Position numbers and translations under genes: made by a program | Notes under the pieces: model-generated | What the model saw: only the letters and a program-made list of their open reading frames with translations | What the model was told of the DNA's origin: nothing | Database searches by the model: none | In this document: piece after piece, positions 24,283-36,540 of the stretch | How positions within the stretch are numbered: position 1 is the first letter of the stretch | Layout: the number at the start of each line of letters is the position of its first letter | From: Melampsora larici-populina 98AG31 | Lineage: Eukaryota; Basidiomycota; Pucciniomycetes; Pucciniales; Melampsoraceae | DNA length: 64,000 nt | Direction of reading: 5' to 3' | NCBI RefSeq assembly: GCF_000204055.1 | Contig: NW_006768773.1 | Location: 154,182-218,181 of the forward strand

Positions 24283-27200
24283 ATGCCACGACCCAAGAAG
24301 CAACTATGCTCAAATCATTCTAATGAACCAGACCAACCTCCACGGCGCCGAGTTAAAAAACGTGATGCAGAGGCTGAACAACAGTTTCAAAAGGAAGTCA
24401 AACAAGGAGCTCAATTCCTGAATGGCATCCTTCCCAAAGATCAAAACAAACGCATCCCCCTACCCCCACCTATTCCAAACAATGAAAACGAAGCACCTCA
24501 TGACAATCTATATGACCATTATATGCCGATCATCTTACCTGCTATCGAAGGAGAGCAACGGGAAGTCAATGCTCCAGGTGGAGTTGAAGTCAATGATCTC
24601 ATCGCAAGATTTGTCGCACAACAACGTGAATATCGGTATGCGCGACGACAAGAAGAACTTCAGCAGCACTGGGACGGCCTCGAAAACCAACTTACCGCGG
24701 CTTACCTTCAGTGTCAGACCAGGACTTCCAACTGGACGGTCAAATCCTCCTACCTTGAGGATGTCAGTGATGTTTGTGAATGTACGGCGGGTCAGTTTTA
24801 TTTTCGGAAGGTGGATCTCATCAATGCAGTTGGTAGGATACTTCAATCTAAGATATTTCATCTTATCTTTCGTCGACACTGACTCAGACTTTATCCCAAC
24901 TAGACAGGTTCGCAGCAAAGGCTGTGCAATTCTGTCGTTGCCTTCCGGAACCAGTTCAACTTGTGTATAAGGGATACGTTCCAGCTTCACCGAAGAAACC
25001 TCGGACTGCGTTCTCGATCCCCTTACTACAGATGTATCATTTTGTCTGGCAAACGTCTGTTGCAGCCGCTTCAAGTTTCTTTGAGGGCATGATGAATTTC
25101 CACGACAGCCGAGTCCGCAAACCACTTCGGGGCCGAGGCGCTCCAGGAAATTGATGTGATCTAACTCAGCCTTTCTCAAGTGCAACCCACCTTTACAGTC
25201 GCATCTTGGTACTCAGCAAATGCCTACTTCACCACGGACTTCAACTCACCAGCAAAGATATATGGGCTGCTCAGTGTGGCCGGTGTTTTGGCCCTGCAAA
25301 AAACGAAATCATGGAGTCAGAAGCCGAGTCGGACATCATTGTATGTATGGACGGGAATTATCAACATCGACATAACAAGCTGGCCAGTAAGGATCAACCA
25401 AACAAATCACAATACCCCGACATATTTGTACGGCCCTCGCAAATAGCCAAGCATGATGTTAATGCTGACGCTCCTCGGCGTGGAACTAACAATGATGACA
25501 ATGATGATGTAAGTTTTTTTAAGTTTTACTGTTACATATTTGTAAATTGTTTCTTATTCAAGTTGATATTTGACACAGGATCCATGTGGTGAATCACACA
25601 AAACCGCAAACGATACCAGAAATGCCTCCACGTGGGATCAATGCGATGATACAGGCTTATTTGCCTTGGCCTGTCAACACGATGTGCCGTTATTGCTGGC
25701 TAATATTTACCAAAGTGGTGAGAAGTAAGTAATTTTCTACATTTAATTCCCATTAATTTCAAGACGTTGATTGAATCACACTACCACAGGCTGTACTATC
25801 CCTTAGCACTCATCCAGTCGCTACTGGACGACTTTCCTGATCTGCGCGTCGGCATCTTGTACGACATTGGTTGCCAACTCAACAAACACATCACCAAAGT
25901 ACGCACAGCAAGGTTTGTTCATACATATATTACTTATGGATGCTGAGTATGTTTATTTCTTACAGCAAAACAAGCTTCCCGAGTATCAACGTCGAATAGT
26001 ACTAGGTACTTCAGTATTCCACGCGTATGTGCACTCCTGGGGCTGTCAGCTAAAGTACAACCCACGATTTCTACAATATTGGGGTCTCTCTGACGGCGAA
26101 GGACTCGAGCGGCTGTGGTCGGACCTGACACCACTGATTGCTCGATTACGGACATCTACCCGCCTGCATCGACTCCAAGCTATTGCCTCAAGGTGCGAAT
26201 ATCTGACTGGTCGAAATCAAATGCACACGGCCAATTGGCTGCACCGTCGATTGGAAAAGACTTTATCAACCATCAAAGAAGCACAGGTAACTCTGGACAT
26301 ATGGTTAGAATCACCAAATCCCCATCAACCAGGCCAAATGTATACAACGGCTTTTCTTCAGGCTCAGTGGGAGTCGGAAAGACATCATAACCTCACCACC
26401 GCAATAGACGTCAACATTCGCCAAAAGCTTGAGCTGGGAAGGCTGCTATGTCTTGAAGATCGCATGTATCGTGTCTGGTAAGCCATCATATATATCTTAT
26501 CTCAATAAATTTTGATTATATTTTGACATTATCCTTTAAAACTAGGGATGAAGATACTCTACTCGAGCTCAGGGCGTTTGATCGTCTAGACCGATTCCAG
26601 GACTTGGCCACTCAGATCGCCGAGCAGCGGAGGAAGGTGGGTAACGTGGATATAGTGAATCTTCCACGTTAGTGTTTCTTCAAGGCAATCAAAGTTGATC
26701 AATGAGTTGACATCGAATTAAATACCACAGAGGCGGCTGTGGATTCTTTCCTGAAGGTTTGGTTTGCCAAAACTGAGGTTCGAAGACATTTCCTGGCTTT
26801 GAGGGCGGAACAGTGGCCGTTGGATCCTGAAAATAAAGTTGGGGGTAGTTCAAGGCTTGGTTAGTATCAAAGTGCTTTGAAAATACTTGCTGTGTATTTG
26901 CTGAAGTTGTTCAAATCACCAGGTACGCACAAGAAAGAGAGGATCATGGGAGCTATCGCAAGAAGGACACGCACTATGAAAAAGACGCTCAATAACTATA
27001 ACGACCTTGCTCGTGCCTTTGCAGAGCAGAACCCCGACCAGCCTGCTTCGCCCGAGGTCGAATATGTCAATTTAATTAGTATGGAGCCCGACGATCCCTT
27101 CTGGAGCAACGGACTGTTCACACACTCGACTGAACCTTGGGCTGTGGATCGTGGTACTCAGTTAGGAATGCGTGCCTTAGCTCGCTCTCAAAGAGGTAAG

Positions 27201-27806
27201 GAGGAGCTTCGCCGGCTTGGATGGGAAGTTCGAAGAGCCATGCGATGGGCAACACAGGAGCACGAGCGTCTATGGGTGTTTCTTAATCAACTCAGAGTAC
27301 AGGACTTAAATCAACCCACCCAGCTCCTTCAACCTTTCCTCTCTAACAAATCTCTCGACTCATTATCGATTGGCGGGAAAGTTGAAGTTGCCAAAGGACT
27401 CCTTCACAACACCTTCGTGAGGATTAGCACTTTGACTCTCCATTGGGATTCAAAAGCAATGTCAGTGATGATGCTAACACCAGCTCAGATAGGTGATCTG
27501 GCGCTCATGACGCTATGGAAATCACAAGTATGTAGAATTAATGATTTGCGCTCAAAAGATTGTGCGTCAATAAAACTAGGTGATTTTGAAAACCTATTTG
27601 GACCAGTTAATCAAATGCAAGAAGATCCGCCTCAAAATAGACTACTCGTAATCGAAGAAGGTGGTGAGGAGGAGGAGGAGGAGGAACTATGGCATATTGG
27701 GATAGAAGAAGAATGGGAGAATCGAATTAATGAAGGCATGCTGATCAACATGATGGCCAATGTAGGATTAGAACGTGATATTCCTCCACCTATATTAGTC
27801 TATTGA
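24283..27806 (+). CDS. KDZ transposase with CxC1-type cysteine cluster (one in-frame TGA)
   Basis: Eight exons join in frame: 24283-24832, 24904-25508, 25579-25724, 25790-25898, 25966-26477, 26546-26640, 26731-26859 and 26923-27806, about 1009 codons. The N-terminus starts MPRPKKQ and carries a CxC cluster (VSDVCECT; VQFCRCL), typical of KDZ transposases. The RNase H-fold core follows: AAQCGRCFG, IIVCMDGNYQHRH, LACQHDVPL, LYDIGCQLNKH and GEGLERLWS supply the conserved acidic and Cys/His positions. A long helical C-terminal half ends with an acidic tail (EEEEEEL). One defect is seen: TGA at 25152-25154, inside a stretch that remains in frame and conserved on both sides. Transposes the 23588-40935 element by inference. 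Could be a single-lesion pseudogene. Confidence 0.88.
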
Positions 27807-28333
27807 ACATACTGTAATATATCTGATTGTATAATATATTTAAATATCAAAAATTCGATTTTGACTGCCTGGAGAGTCATGCCTTTGAAATACATATGGT
27901 TATTCACAATAGAGAATTATGTGACTTTGAGATTTTGATGGTAGCTTCCCACCAAAGGCACGACGTGGTAAGGCATTTCTATTGTCACCAAAAGGGTAAG
28001 AGACGAGTAGGTGCACATGTAACATGACATACACGACAGAGGCGGGTAGGTCAAAGAGTCAGAGAGTGAAACGAAAATTTTCATTACACTCTCTAGAAAT
28101 CCTTTCCTGCACCTTTAGTCGTAGATCTTGTTTATCCAAGCTCTTCAAACTAGTTAAACTTGATTTAACAATTTTTCGCAATTTTTCACATCAAATTATA
28201 ATCTCTTGAATCAATTCACTTTAGAAACGCAAAAAAAAAAAAAATAGAACTCATTCACTGTCCCCTTCTAAAAACTCAATCAAACAAACAACACTCCAGA
28301 ATACAACCAGACTACCACTAGAAGCAGACTAGA
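27807..28333. other. 3' flank of KDZ transposase and 5' leader of DIRS element
   Basis: AT-rich, no gene. The left boundary of the DIRS retrotransposon lies somewhere here; no terminal repeat could be matched by eye. Confidence 0.5.
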
Positions 28334-30483
28334 ATGGACAGCGAAGAGTTTCAAAAGCAAATTGACGAGGCTCTACGAAAGGATGAAGAGATAGGAAAAG
28401 GAAAAGGAGTAGAAGGAGCAGGAGAAGAGGCGAATGACGGAAGAGAAGGGAAAGAGAGTGAAAGAGAAACAGAAGGTCAGGCTAGGGAGGAAGAACTAGA
28501 CAATAATCTGGCCCCAACAGTAGAAGAAAACGTACCCAAGCAGATCACCACTAGGCAGTCCAAAAGGAAAACGGCCCCACCTCCTCCATTCCCACCCCCA
28601 AGACCAAGTACGTCAAAAGCAATCGGCACTATACGAATTAAGAAAATGAAATTAGCAGAAGAAACGATTGTGAACAAACCAAAACGAATCACCAAACCTC
28701 CCACCAACAAACCAGCACCTGTCAAACCGGCACCACGAACGCAATCAAGACTGATCCAACAACAACCCGCTGAACAAAACCTTCTAGAGACCAATCAACA
28801 AATCGACTCGTCAGAAGAAGAAGACGACGAAGAGAACCAAGGTACAAACGGTGGAGGGATGTGGTCCGGTGCATACCAGACCAAGAACCGCCAACAACGG
28901 ATGACAGTTGGCGGGATAACCTTGGGCGATGCAGACGAACGTTAGTAGAATAACACCACTTCATCACCCCAAACCCCCCCCCTCCCCTGTCTCTCTTCTT
29001 TCAAACAAACCCCCAGGGGAATTCTTCCAGAAAGGAAATGCCTCTACGGAGAAGAAAAAAAAAAAAAAGAAAAAAGAAAACCCAAATGCTCTACGCAAAC
29101 CAAGGGAAGGGAAGACATCAGTCAATGATCTTACACAGACAACCCATTCAAATTCTCAAAAAAAAAAAAAAAGAGAAAGCAAAAGGAACTAACCTAAAGC
29201 GCACTTTTGACAAACTACTTTTGGTAGAAAACCCAATCGAGGAACCAGTCTCAACTGAACCATCGTTCGACAATAGCATTGCTATGCGCCTAGACGAAGA
29301 GATTGGTGCGGCATTCACAGCCGGAAACCGGGTGCTCTATGACCGCCTAACTAAGCAGAAAGAAGCCTGGTTGTCCTTTGTCAAGAAGAAAACGAACCCC
29401 ACCACCGAATCATCAGAGAAAACCTCCAAATCTGCGGTGATGAAAACCATGAAAGTCCAGAAAGGCGAAGTGATTTCAGATCATCTCAACGCGCTCTCGC
29501 CTTATTGGGACCAAGCCATGAAGGATTTTGGACGATACATACCACTCTCGATCTTTGATCCCTCGTGGTTGAGACAAGACATCGCGTTCATATCCAACAA
29601 ATCGTCACGAGCAAAAACGAAAGACGTAGAATCAAACACCTACAACGGATCTCCGATCCCGAGTGAATGGAGGACCACTGTAGCCCAGTGGCACCGTCAG
29701 AAAGAACTCTTCCTACAATACCTAGAGCGTTATAGACAAACCGAAGTCTTACCAGTGATGAAACGACACTTCGAAAACGTTCTAGAAATCCAAAACGAAC
29801 AAGACGGTTGCTGGGTGTTAGCCTTTCGATATGATATGATGATGCGTCAGACTTACATGGTGTTTAAAGTAGGACCAGAGGGTACTGAAATGGCTGATAT
29901 CGGCATGAGAAACCCAAGGATTTACCGCTTAGCAGAACGCGACACTATTCGGTACAACGATGACATGTACCTCGACAATCCTTACGCAATCACGGGTGCC
30001 AAGTCCTTCATCGACCCCCTCGATGGGTCCAACTGGGCAGGTAGACCAACGAGATGGGACGACCCAAGTCGAACCAACTCAAAAGAAGATCGTCTAGAAC
30101 AGGCAAAACCAACCCAGTCAACCAGATCAGCACTCTGGTCCCAAGCTCGACATGAACCACATGAAAATCAAAACGCTTACCCGTCAACCCCTCAGGCATA
30201 TCACCAGTACCACCTAGCCCAACACTCAAACCCCCAACCGTACTTTCAGCAACAACACGTTGAACAATCAGGAGTGAGAGTGAATCCTAACTTCAAAGGG
30301 AAGAAGGAAAATTGTATAGTGAATTATAAGAAAGACAACGGTAGAGGAGGTAGAGGCGCGAGGAGAGGAGGCGGCAATAATTGGGGGAGAGTGCAAGGCA
30401 GTGGTGAGAGTGTAGGCCCAATCACGTCAGGTTCCCAGGGAACGCGCACGAATACGCCAACTGAGGGAAGCCAAAAGACGTGA
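28334..30483 (+). CDS. DIRS gag-like protein
   Basis: Exon 28334-28940 encodes an acidic, Pro-rich N-terminal part (EEIGKGKGVEGAGEE; PPPPFPPPRPSTSK). A GT-AG intron (28941-29016) would lead into a Lys-rich stretch. The main part, to 30483, has a conserved-looking core (RLDEEIGAAFTAGNR, YWDQAMKDFGRYIP, WHRQKELFLQYLERY) and a Gly/Arg-rich tail (GRGGRGARRGGG), suited to nucleic-acid binding. The exon-1 frame and the core frame differ across poly-A runs at about 29050 and 29158, so a slip in an A-run is needed to read one protein. Either homopolymer mutation, assembly error or ribosomal slippage could explain this. Packaging role inferred from position. Confidence 0.7.
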
Positions 30484-30594
30484 GTATGATCTATAAATAG
30501 ATAAAACACTCTGCAATAAATCCGTGTTTCAAACCAGCGCCCCATGTCCCAATGTGAGAGTGAAGAGTGAGAACTGACATATGCCCTCGTTGCT

Positions 30595-33234
30595 ATGGAA
30601 AGGCCCCTACGAATCACAGAGCGGAGTGATGAAATGCCAGGGAGAGCCCAGATTCATGACCTCGAGAGACCTGAACCCAAACGACACAGAGCAGAACCTA
30701 CAAGTAGGTGGCCGACCAAGGCAGAATGCGAATTAAATATCGACAAATGGGAAGCCCTTATGATTGAATGCAACCTGATGGACGAGTGGGGTGATGTGTT
30801 AGTGAGCTTGAGAGAAGGCTTTGACCAGGGTATACCCAAACATACAGTAGAAGACCTACCATGGTTTACACCCCCAAACCAGGCATCAGCACTCCTGGTG
30901 AAAGACAAAATCGAGCAAACGATCCAACGGGAGAAAGCAGAAGGCAAGTTGTATGGCCCTTTCACGCATCAAGAAGTGGAGCAACACTTCGGATTCTTCC
31001 GCTCAAGCCCAATGGGCAGTGTCACGAACAACGACGGGACCTTCAGAATGATCAATAACTTGTCGTATCCAAAACGTGGTACCACACCAGTAAGTGAAAA
31101 TGCGGAACAAGAGACTCGTGAAGAAAAATACTGACACACACACAATTGACAGTCGGTTAACTCCTTTGTCGACAAAGATGAGTTCATCACGACGTGGGAT
31201 GATTTCAAGATCCTAGCAGACTTCCTGAGGAAAGCCGATAAGAAATGGCAATTAGCTCTATTTGACTGGCTCAAAGCATACAGGCAGATACCAACTCACC
31301 CATCACAATGGAGGTATCTCCTCATTCTAGACTTCCTCACACTACAAGAAATATAATATTTTCTGGGCAGAAAATTAAATTATTGATACACAAAAATATT
31401 GAGAGGCCAGGCAAAGGGCAAAAAATAAATAAAAATATGCATCTTGTTCCCTGCGTTGAGAACTTCACTCTCCAGATTTTTCCGTATTTTTACAGTCCAT
31501 ATTGATAAGTGTACTAACAATAAACCTTCATTATCATCCAATTACAACCTGTAACAAGCACTGAAATTTGGCTCATTAGTGTTTAGAGCTTTTGATTTCT
31601 GAGAAAACTCATAACTTTTTCAATTCCGGGCCAAAACGCTCGATTTTGAGTGCATTGGCAAGCTGGAATGGTCCTCCAAATAGTTCATAATAAGACCACA
31701 CAGCATGCTGGTCTGCTAAAAAAGATATCATCTTTTTTATACATTTGCACATACAGATCCATAGAATGTTTGTCATACTAGCTACATAGTTATTGATATT
31801 ATGAAAGTTTGAGAACGGGAGTTCAGCTTTCTAATGCACCTGAAATCAAGTGTTTTGAGGCATATTTGACAAAGTTATGGGTGTTTTCAGAATTCAAAAG
31901 TTTCTCTAAACACTAATCAGCCAAATTTCAGTGCTTGTTACAGGTTGTAATTGGATGATTATCAAGGTTTATTGTTAGTACACTTATCAATATGGACTGT
32001 AAAAATACGGAGAAATATGGAGAGTGAAGCTCTCAATGCAGGGAACAAGATGCATATTTTTATTTATTTTTTGCCCTTCTCCTGGCCTCTCAATATTTTT
32101 GTATATCAATAATTTAATTTTCTGCCCAGAAAATATTATATTTCTTGTAGTGTCAACAGACTCTGGGTTGACACGAGGGTTGGTTTTGGAGGCGTAGCCG
32201 GTTGTGGCACCTTTGGAAGGGCGGCCGACGTTTGGAAAGAAATCATGCAAACAATACTCGGTATCCCCAAGATATTCCGCTGGGTCAACGATAATCTCAT
32301 CGTAAAGGAATTGGGATCAAACATCAGTATGGACTCGGTACTCCAACTCAGTGCAGGAATGGGAGTGAAAACGAACATGACGAAATACGCCGACTTTGCC
32401 GACGAGCAAAAATACCTAGGTTTTATATGGAACGGTAGGGAAAAGACGGTCAGACTCCCACTCGAGAAGCTCGAAACCAGGATAAAACAAGTAAAAGCCT
32501 TACTTGATGGAGAGAAGTGGAAGAAGAAACCGGTCGAAAAACTTGTAGGCCAACTCTGCCACATAACATACATCATGCCGGATATGAAGTGTTACATGAA
32601 AGAATTATACGGCTGGAAAGGTGCATGGCGGAATAGCGAAGCACGTAGAGGCATAACAGATTCAGTTAGAGATGACCTAGTAGAATGGCTAGACGTTCTT
32701 ACCAACTTCGAGCATATGAGGATTATACCTAATCTAGTACCGGAAGACATCAAGTGGGTCGGCGACGCGTCCACATCTTACGGAGTAGGGGTCCTGATAG
32801 GCACGAACTGGGCAAAGTTCAGACTCTTACCAGACTGGGACGTCGTACGAGAGGATAACGTGAAGCGCAATATCGCGTGGATTGAGACTGTCGCAGTGAG
32901 GTTAGGCCTTCTCGTGGTACTGAAGATGAAACAAACAAAAGGAAAATGTTTCATTGTCTGGACAGACAATACAACTACTGAGGCAGCCATCAGAAACACC
33001 CGATCCAAAGACCGGGCAGTCAACAACGAATGGAAAAGAATTCAGAAGCTCCTAACGACTCACCAGTGTTCGATTAAACAAGAACGGGTTACCTCAGACG
33101 ACAACGACGCAGACCGTCTTTCAAGAGGTTTAGAAACCAACCTCCACTGGGCCGAAGAAGTACTGATTCACATGCCGGAAGACCTCGCACCTTTCTTGAG
33201 ACAAGAACTTACACCAGTCCCGAGACAAGAATGA
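30595..33234 (+). CDS. DIRS reverse transcriptase/RNase H, split by a MITE
   Basis: Exon 30595-31089, a 63-bp GTAAGT-AG intron, then 31153-31339 and 32156-33234 once the MITE and one copy of its TCA duplication are discounted; the frame then runs through about 586 codons. Reverse-transcriptase motifs are present: NNLSYPKRG, WQLALFDWLKAYRQIP and GFGGVAGCGTFGR. The active-site motif reads WVNDNL at 32281-32298; DIRS elements usually have two adjacent Asp there, so the first looks substituted. RNase H motifs follow (VGDASTSYGVGV, IAWIETVAVRLGL, IVWTDNTT, DADRLSR). The stop overlaps the start of the recombinase gene as ATGA. With the MITE in place the protein is truncated. Confidence 0.85.
31340..32152. 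mobile_element. CACTA-type MITE, 813 bp, inside the DIRS reverse transcriptase
   Basis: Starts CACTACAAGAAATATAATAT and ends with the complement ATATTATATTTCTTGTAGTG. The inverted arms are over 200 bp. The 3-bp duplication TCA flanks it (31337-31339, 32153-32155). Removing the element and one TCA restores an uninterrupted reverse-transcriptase frame, so the insertion postdates the DIRS element. It has no coding capacity. Confidence 0.92.
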
Positions 33235-34334
33235 GCGCCGACACCGGACCCCCAAAGAAAAACCTTGACCTGAAAAAGATAACGAATTTCATTAGCAACG
33301 AGAATGGAGTAGTGACAATGGAAACGGATCCCGTACAGCAATTGATGGTGCTAGGAGGAAGCTGGACTAGAGATACACTAATCCAATACAACTCCGCGAT
33401 AACAAAATACTTGACCTTTGGGAAGAAGGACAACAAGACACGGCAGCAACTCCTACCAGCCAGCGCACAACAAATCCTCCTATTTATACAATGGGCCGCG
33501 CCGAAAGTCGAAGGTGAAGCGAGAACAAACCAAGAGATTCGACCTTCGACAATCGAAGCATATCTATCTGGCCTACGAGCCTGGCACCTATTCCACCACT
33601 TGAGCTTCCCGGACATCGACCAGAGAGAAATCAATTGGGCGCTCAAGGCAGCAAAACTTCTCGATTCTCGAGCCAAAGAAAACCCACAGAAACGCCCTGT
33701 CCAGATAATACACCTCGCCAGCCTGTTGAGGAACCTACCCAGAAACGATGGAGCAGCCGAGTTAGCAGTGACAATGGCACTCGTAGCATTTTGGGGGATG
33801 GCGCGCTTAGGCGAACTCACCACACTTCGAGAGGAGAAAGAAGTTCGGATCAAAGATGTGAAGATCTCGGCCGATGAACAAGTAATGTCGATCGCTCTCC
33901 GAGAAGCCAAGACAGCAAGGCCAGGCGAGAAACAAGTACTGACGTTGAGACGACACAAGTCAATCCTCGACCCCGTGGCAGCTGTAGAACGTCTATTAAA
34001 AAGGCATGTAGAGAACGGTTCATACGCGGAAGATAGACTGTTTACCTTCGACCTCGAAGAAGGGAAAGGAGGAACTAGATTAGTTAAAGAAGGAGTCATG
34101 GCAATCCTAAAGAAGTTATGGAAGAAAGACGGCTACGATAAACTCACCGGTCACTCATTTAGAGTTGGCGGAGCCTCTTTCCTGTGGAACGAAGGCCTCC
34201 CACTAAACCAGATAATAGAGAGGGGTCGATGGAAATCAAAGTCGTACAAAAGATACTTGAGGAAGTTTAGCGATGACGAGATGAGAATCAACAGAGAATG
34301 GTTGAAGAAGATGGAAATAAAGAGTCCAGAGTGA
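33231..34334 (+). CDS. DIRS tyrosine recombinase (integrase)
   Basis: 367 aa, intact. Inserts the DIRS cDNA by site-specific recombination. The N-terminal half resembles a SAM-like core-binding domain (WTRDTLIQYNSAITKYLTF; IEAYLSGLRAWHL). The C-terminal catalytic half contains the family residues: Arg in FWGMARLGELTTLRE, the HxxR box in GHSFRVGGASFL, and the distal W/H plus nucleophilic Tyr in GRWKSKSYKRYL. The ATG shares four bases with the upstream stop (ATGA), pointing to termination-reinitiation from a shared transcript. Confidence 0.9.
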   Translation: MSADTGPPKKNLDLKKITNFISNENGVVTMETDPVQQLMVLGGSWTRDTLIQYNSAITKYLTFGKKDNKTRQQLLPASAQQILLFIQWAAPKVEGEARTNQEIRPSTIEAYLSGLRAWHLFHHLSFPDIDQREINWALKAAKLLDSRAKENPQKRPVQIIHLASLLRNLPRNDGAAELAVTMALVAFWGMARLGELTTLREEKEVRIKDVKISADEQVMSIALREAKTARPGEKQVLTLRRHKSILDPVAAVERLLKRHVENGSYAEDRLFTFDLEEGKGGTRLVKEGVMAILKKLWKKDGYDKLTGHSFRVGGASFLWNEGLPLNQIIERGRWKSKSYKRYLRKFSDDEMRINREWLKKMEIKSPE

Positions 34335-34819
34335 AGAAAGACAATACCAGACTTACAAATGAATGCGCTACAGATCAAACGTAGAGGCGCAAAAGATTGA
34401 ATGCCTTGAGAAATACAGTGAGAATACAAGGGGGGATCTGCAGGCGTACAAGCCACACAGAAACCTTGTGGCACCTGCGAGAGTAGGTCCTAGTGAGCTC
34501 GGGGCTCCCCGATGCCCCAAGGTTCGGTAGGCTAGGACTAAGCTCTCCGGTTCCCTTTTCAGGCACTTTACGCCGTCTGGAGCTCGGAACAGACCAAGAG
34601 TCCGTCCCGCAGGACCTCAGAAGTAGGCCCTGAGGCGACTCCGGTACACTCCCGAGCTCGAGACACCCCCCCCACACTATTCTCAACTTAGGATACCCTA
34701 GGTAGGATAGCATAAGGCTGAGAACGGATATATGTAGAGTACACTTGTATACTAAACATATATGAAAATACTAAGAGCTTGTAAACCTAACTCTTACCCA
34801 TAGAGTAAAGATAGAACTG
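34335..34819. other. 3' noncoding region of DIRS element
   Basis: Relatively GC-rich up to about 34670 (GAGCTCGGGGCTCCCCGATG), with C-runs, then AT-rich. It probably contains the DIRS terminal and complementary repeats, but these could not be paired by eye. Confidence 0.45.
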
Positions 34820-36540
34820 TCTTTCTAAAGCGAAGATGAGGCACCATAACCAAATGATCTTAATGAAATGATCTTAATGAAAGAACATTTAATGTATCAT
34901 TCACATGAAGTGCACAACTTTCGATAGTTGTGTTCAATAACTTTGTATAAGATTCACCCTAAAAAGTGAGAGAAAAGGTGAGCTTCACCTTCAAAAGTGC
35001 ATTTCGAAGGTGAAGATGATGCGATAATAAAAATTTTTGTTAATAAAAATTGTGCGCAAGAAAATGAAGCACTATATACAACGTGCAAACATTCGAATTT
35101 GCGTCATCTAGAATGACTTTGTATAAGTTTTACACCAGAAAGCGAGAAAAACACCTACTTTGTCAGATTGAAAGTTGATTTCGAAGGGGAAGATGACGAG
35201 ATGGTGAGAAATGTCATTATTAAAAAAGATCCGCCGTGCAAAGAAGCACATAATTCAACGTGCCAATATGTTATTCGCCCCATGTACAATGAAATTGTGG
35301 CGGTTTAATGCGAAAATAAGAGCAAAATACTGGTATTGTGGGACTGAAAGTGTGATTTGAAGGTGAAGATGAACAGTTACAACAAAAGTTTATTAATGAA
35401 AAATGAGCGCAGGACCAAGAAGCACATTAAAAATCACGCCAACATATAATTCTGGGTGATCTACAACGAGTTTGTATCACTTTTATACAAAAAACCTACC
35501 GAAACACCTGATTTGTAACTTCGAAAGTGTTTTTTAAAGGTGAAGATGACGAGTTACAACAAAAAGTCATTAATGAAAGTTGTTTGTCGTGCAAGAAAGC
35601 ATATAAAATCACGTGCAAACATGCAATTTACGCTGACTTCATAATGTCTGGTACAATTTGACCTCAAGTTGTACCAGATATGCATAGCAAGTGTTTGACT
35701 AGAATTCGAGAAAAACCACTTCACAAGGTTTTATGTACAAATTTCAGCACAAAGTTACCACAAATTTGGTGAAGACATCACAAATTCGATATTTCGACGT
35801 GACTTTCTATGCTTCTTTGCATTGCCGACAATTTTTATTAATGAAGTTTTTTCATAACTCAACATCTTCACTTTCAAAAGAAAGTATCAAATCTAAAAAT
35901 GGAGGTATGTTCCTCGTTTTTTTGTGTAAATCTTCTACTGGGTCATTGTAGATGGGCCAAAAATATATGTTGGCGTGATATACAGTGTGCTTCTTCATCT
36001 TGCGCACATTTTTCATTAATGAAATTTTGTTGTATCTTGTCATCTTCACCTCCAAATCACACTTTTGATCCTACAAACCAGGTGTTCTGCATGTTTTTTT
36101 GTATAAAACTCATACAAACGCATTGTAAATGAAGCAAATAAGTGATTGGCACGTTGACTTATGTTCTTATTTGCACGGCGGATCTTTCTTATTAATAACA
36201 TTTCTCACCATCTCGTCATCTTCCCCTTCGAAATCAACTTTCAATCTTACAATTCAGGTGTTTTTCTCGCTTTCTGGTGTAAAACTTATACAAAGTCATT
36301 CTAGATGACGCAAATTTGAAGTTTGCACGTCGACTATTGTGCTTCTTCTTCTTGCGCACATTTTTCATTAACACACTTTTTCATTATCGCGTCATCTTCA
36401 CCTTCGAAATGCGCTTTCGAAGGTGAAGCTCACGATTTTCTCTCACATGCTTCTTTGCATTTTGGGTCTTTTTCATCAAATAATTACTTCATCGTCATCT
36501 TTCTTCAACTTTGAAATCGATCCTTGGAAAGGTTTGTTCC
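34820..36540. repeat. 1.7-kb palindromic repeat with internal ~200-bp subunits
   Basis: The left half (about 34820-35640) and right half (about 35690-36540) are reverse complements with moderate divergence. Marker words recur as pairs: TTTCGAAGGTGAAGATGA with TCATCTTCACCTTCGAAA, GATCCGCCGTGCAAAGAAG with GCACGGCGGATC, and TGACTTTGTATAAG with CTTATACAAAGTCA. Within each arm the GAAGGTGAAGATGA...GTGCAAGAAGCAC block repeats about every 200 bp. The centre carries TCTGGTACAA...GTTGTACCAGA. Fold-back (MITE/foldback) element nested in the KDZ transposon. Reading frames here are by-products. Confidence 0.75.

Larger units (their letters stand above)
28334..34334 (+). mobile_element. DIRS-type (tyrosine recombinase) retrotransposon, coding core
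   Basis: Order of genes: gag-like (28334-30483), reverse transcriptase/RNase H (30595-33234), tyrosine recombinase (33231-34334). This is the DIRS order, with a recombinase in place of a DDE integrase. No methyltransferase domain was seen. It interrupts the KDZ element between the transposase and the zinc-knuckle gene. An 813-bp CACTA MITE splits the reverse transcriptase. Terminal and internal complementary repeats were not resolved, so only the coding core is given. Confidence 0.85.

Noticed and set aside
31308..32250. Two similar reading frames on opposite strands
   Set aside because: They are the mirrored inverted arms of the 813-bp MITE.
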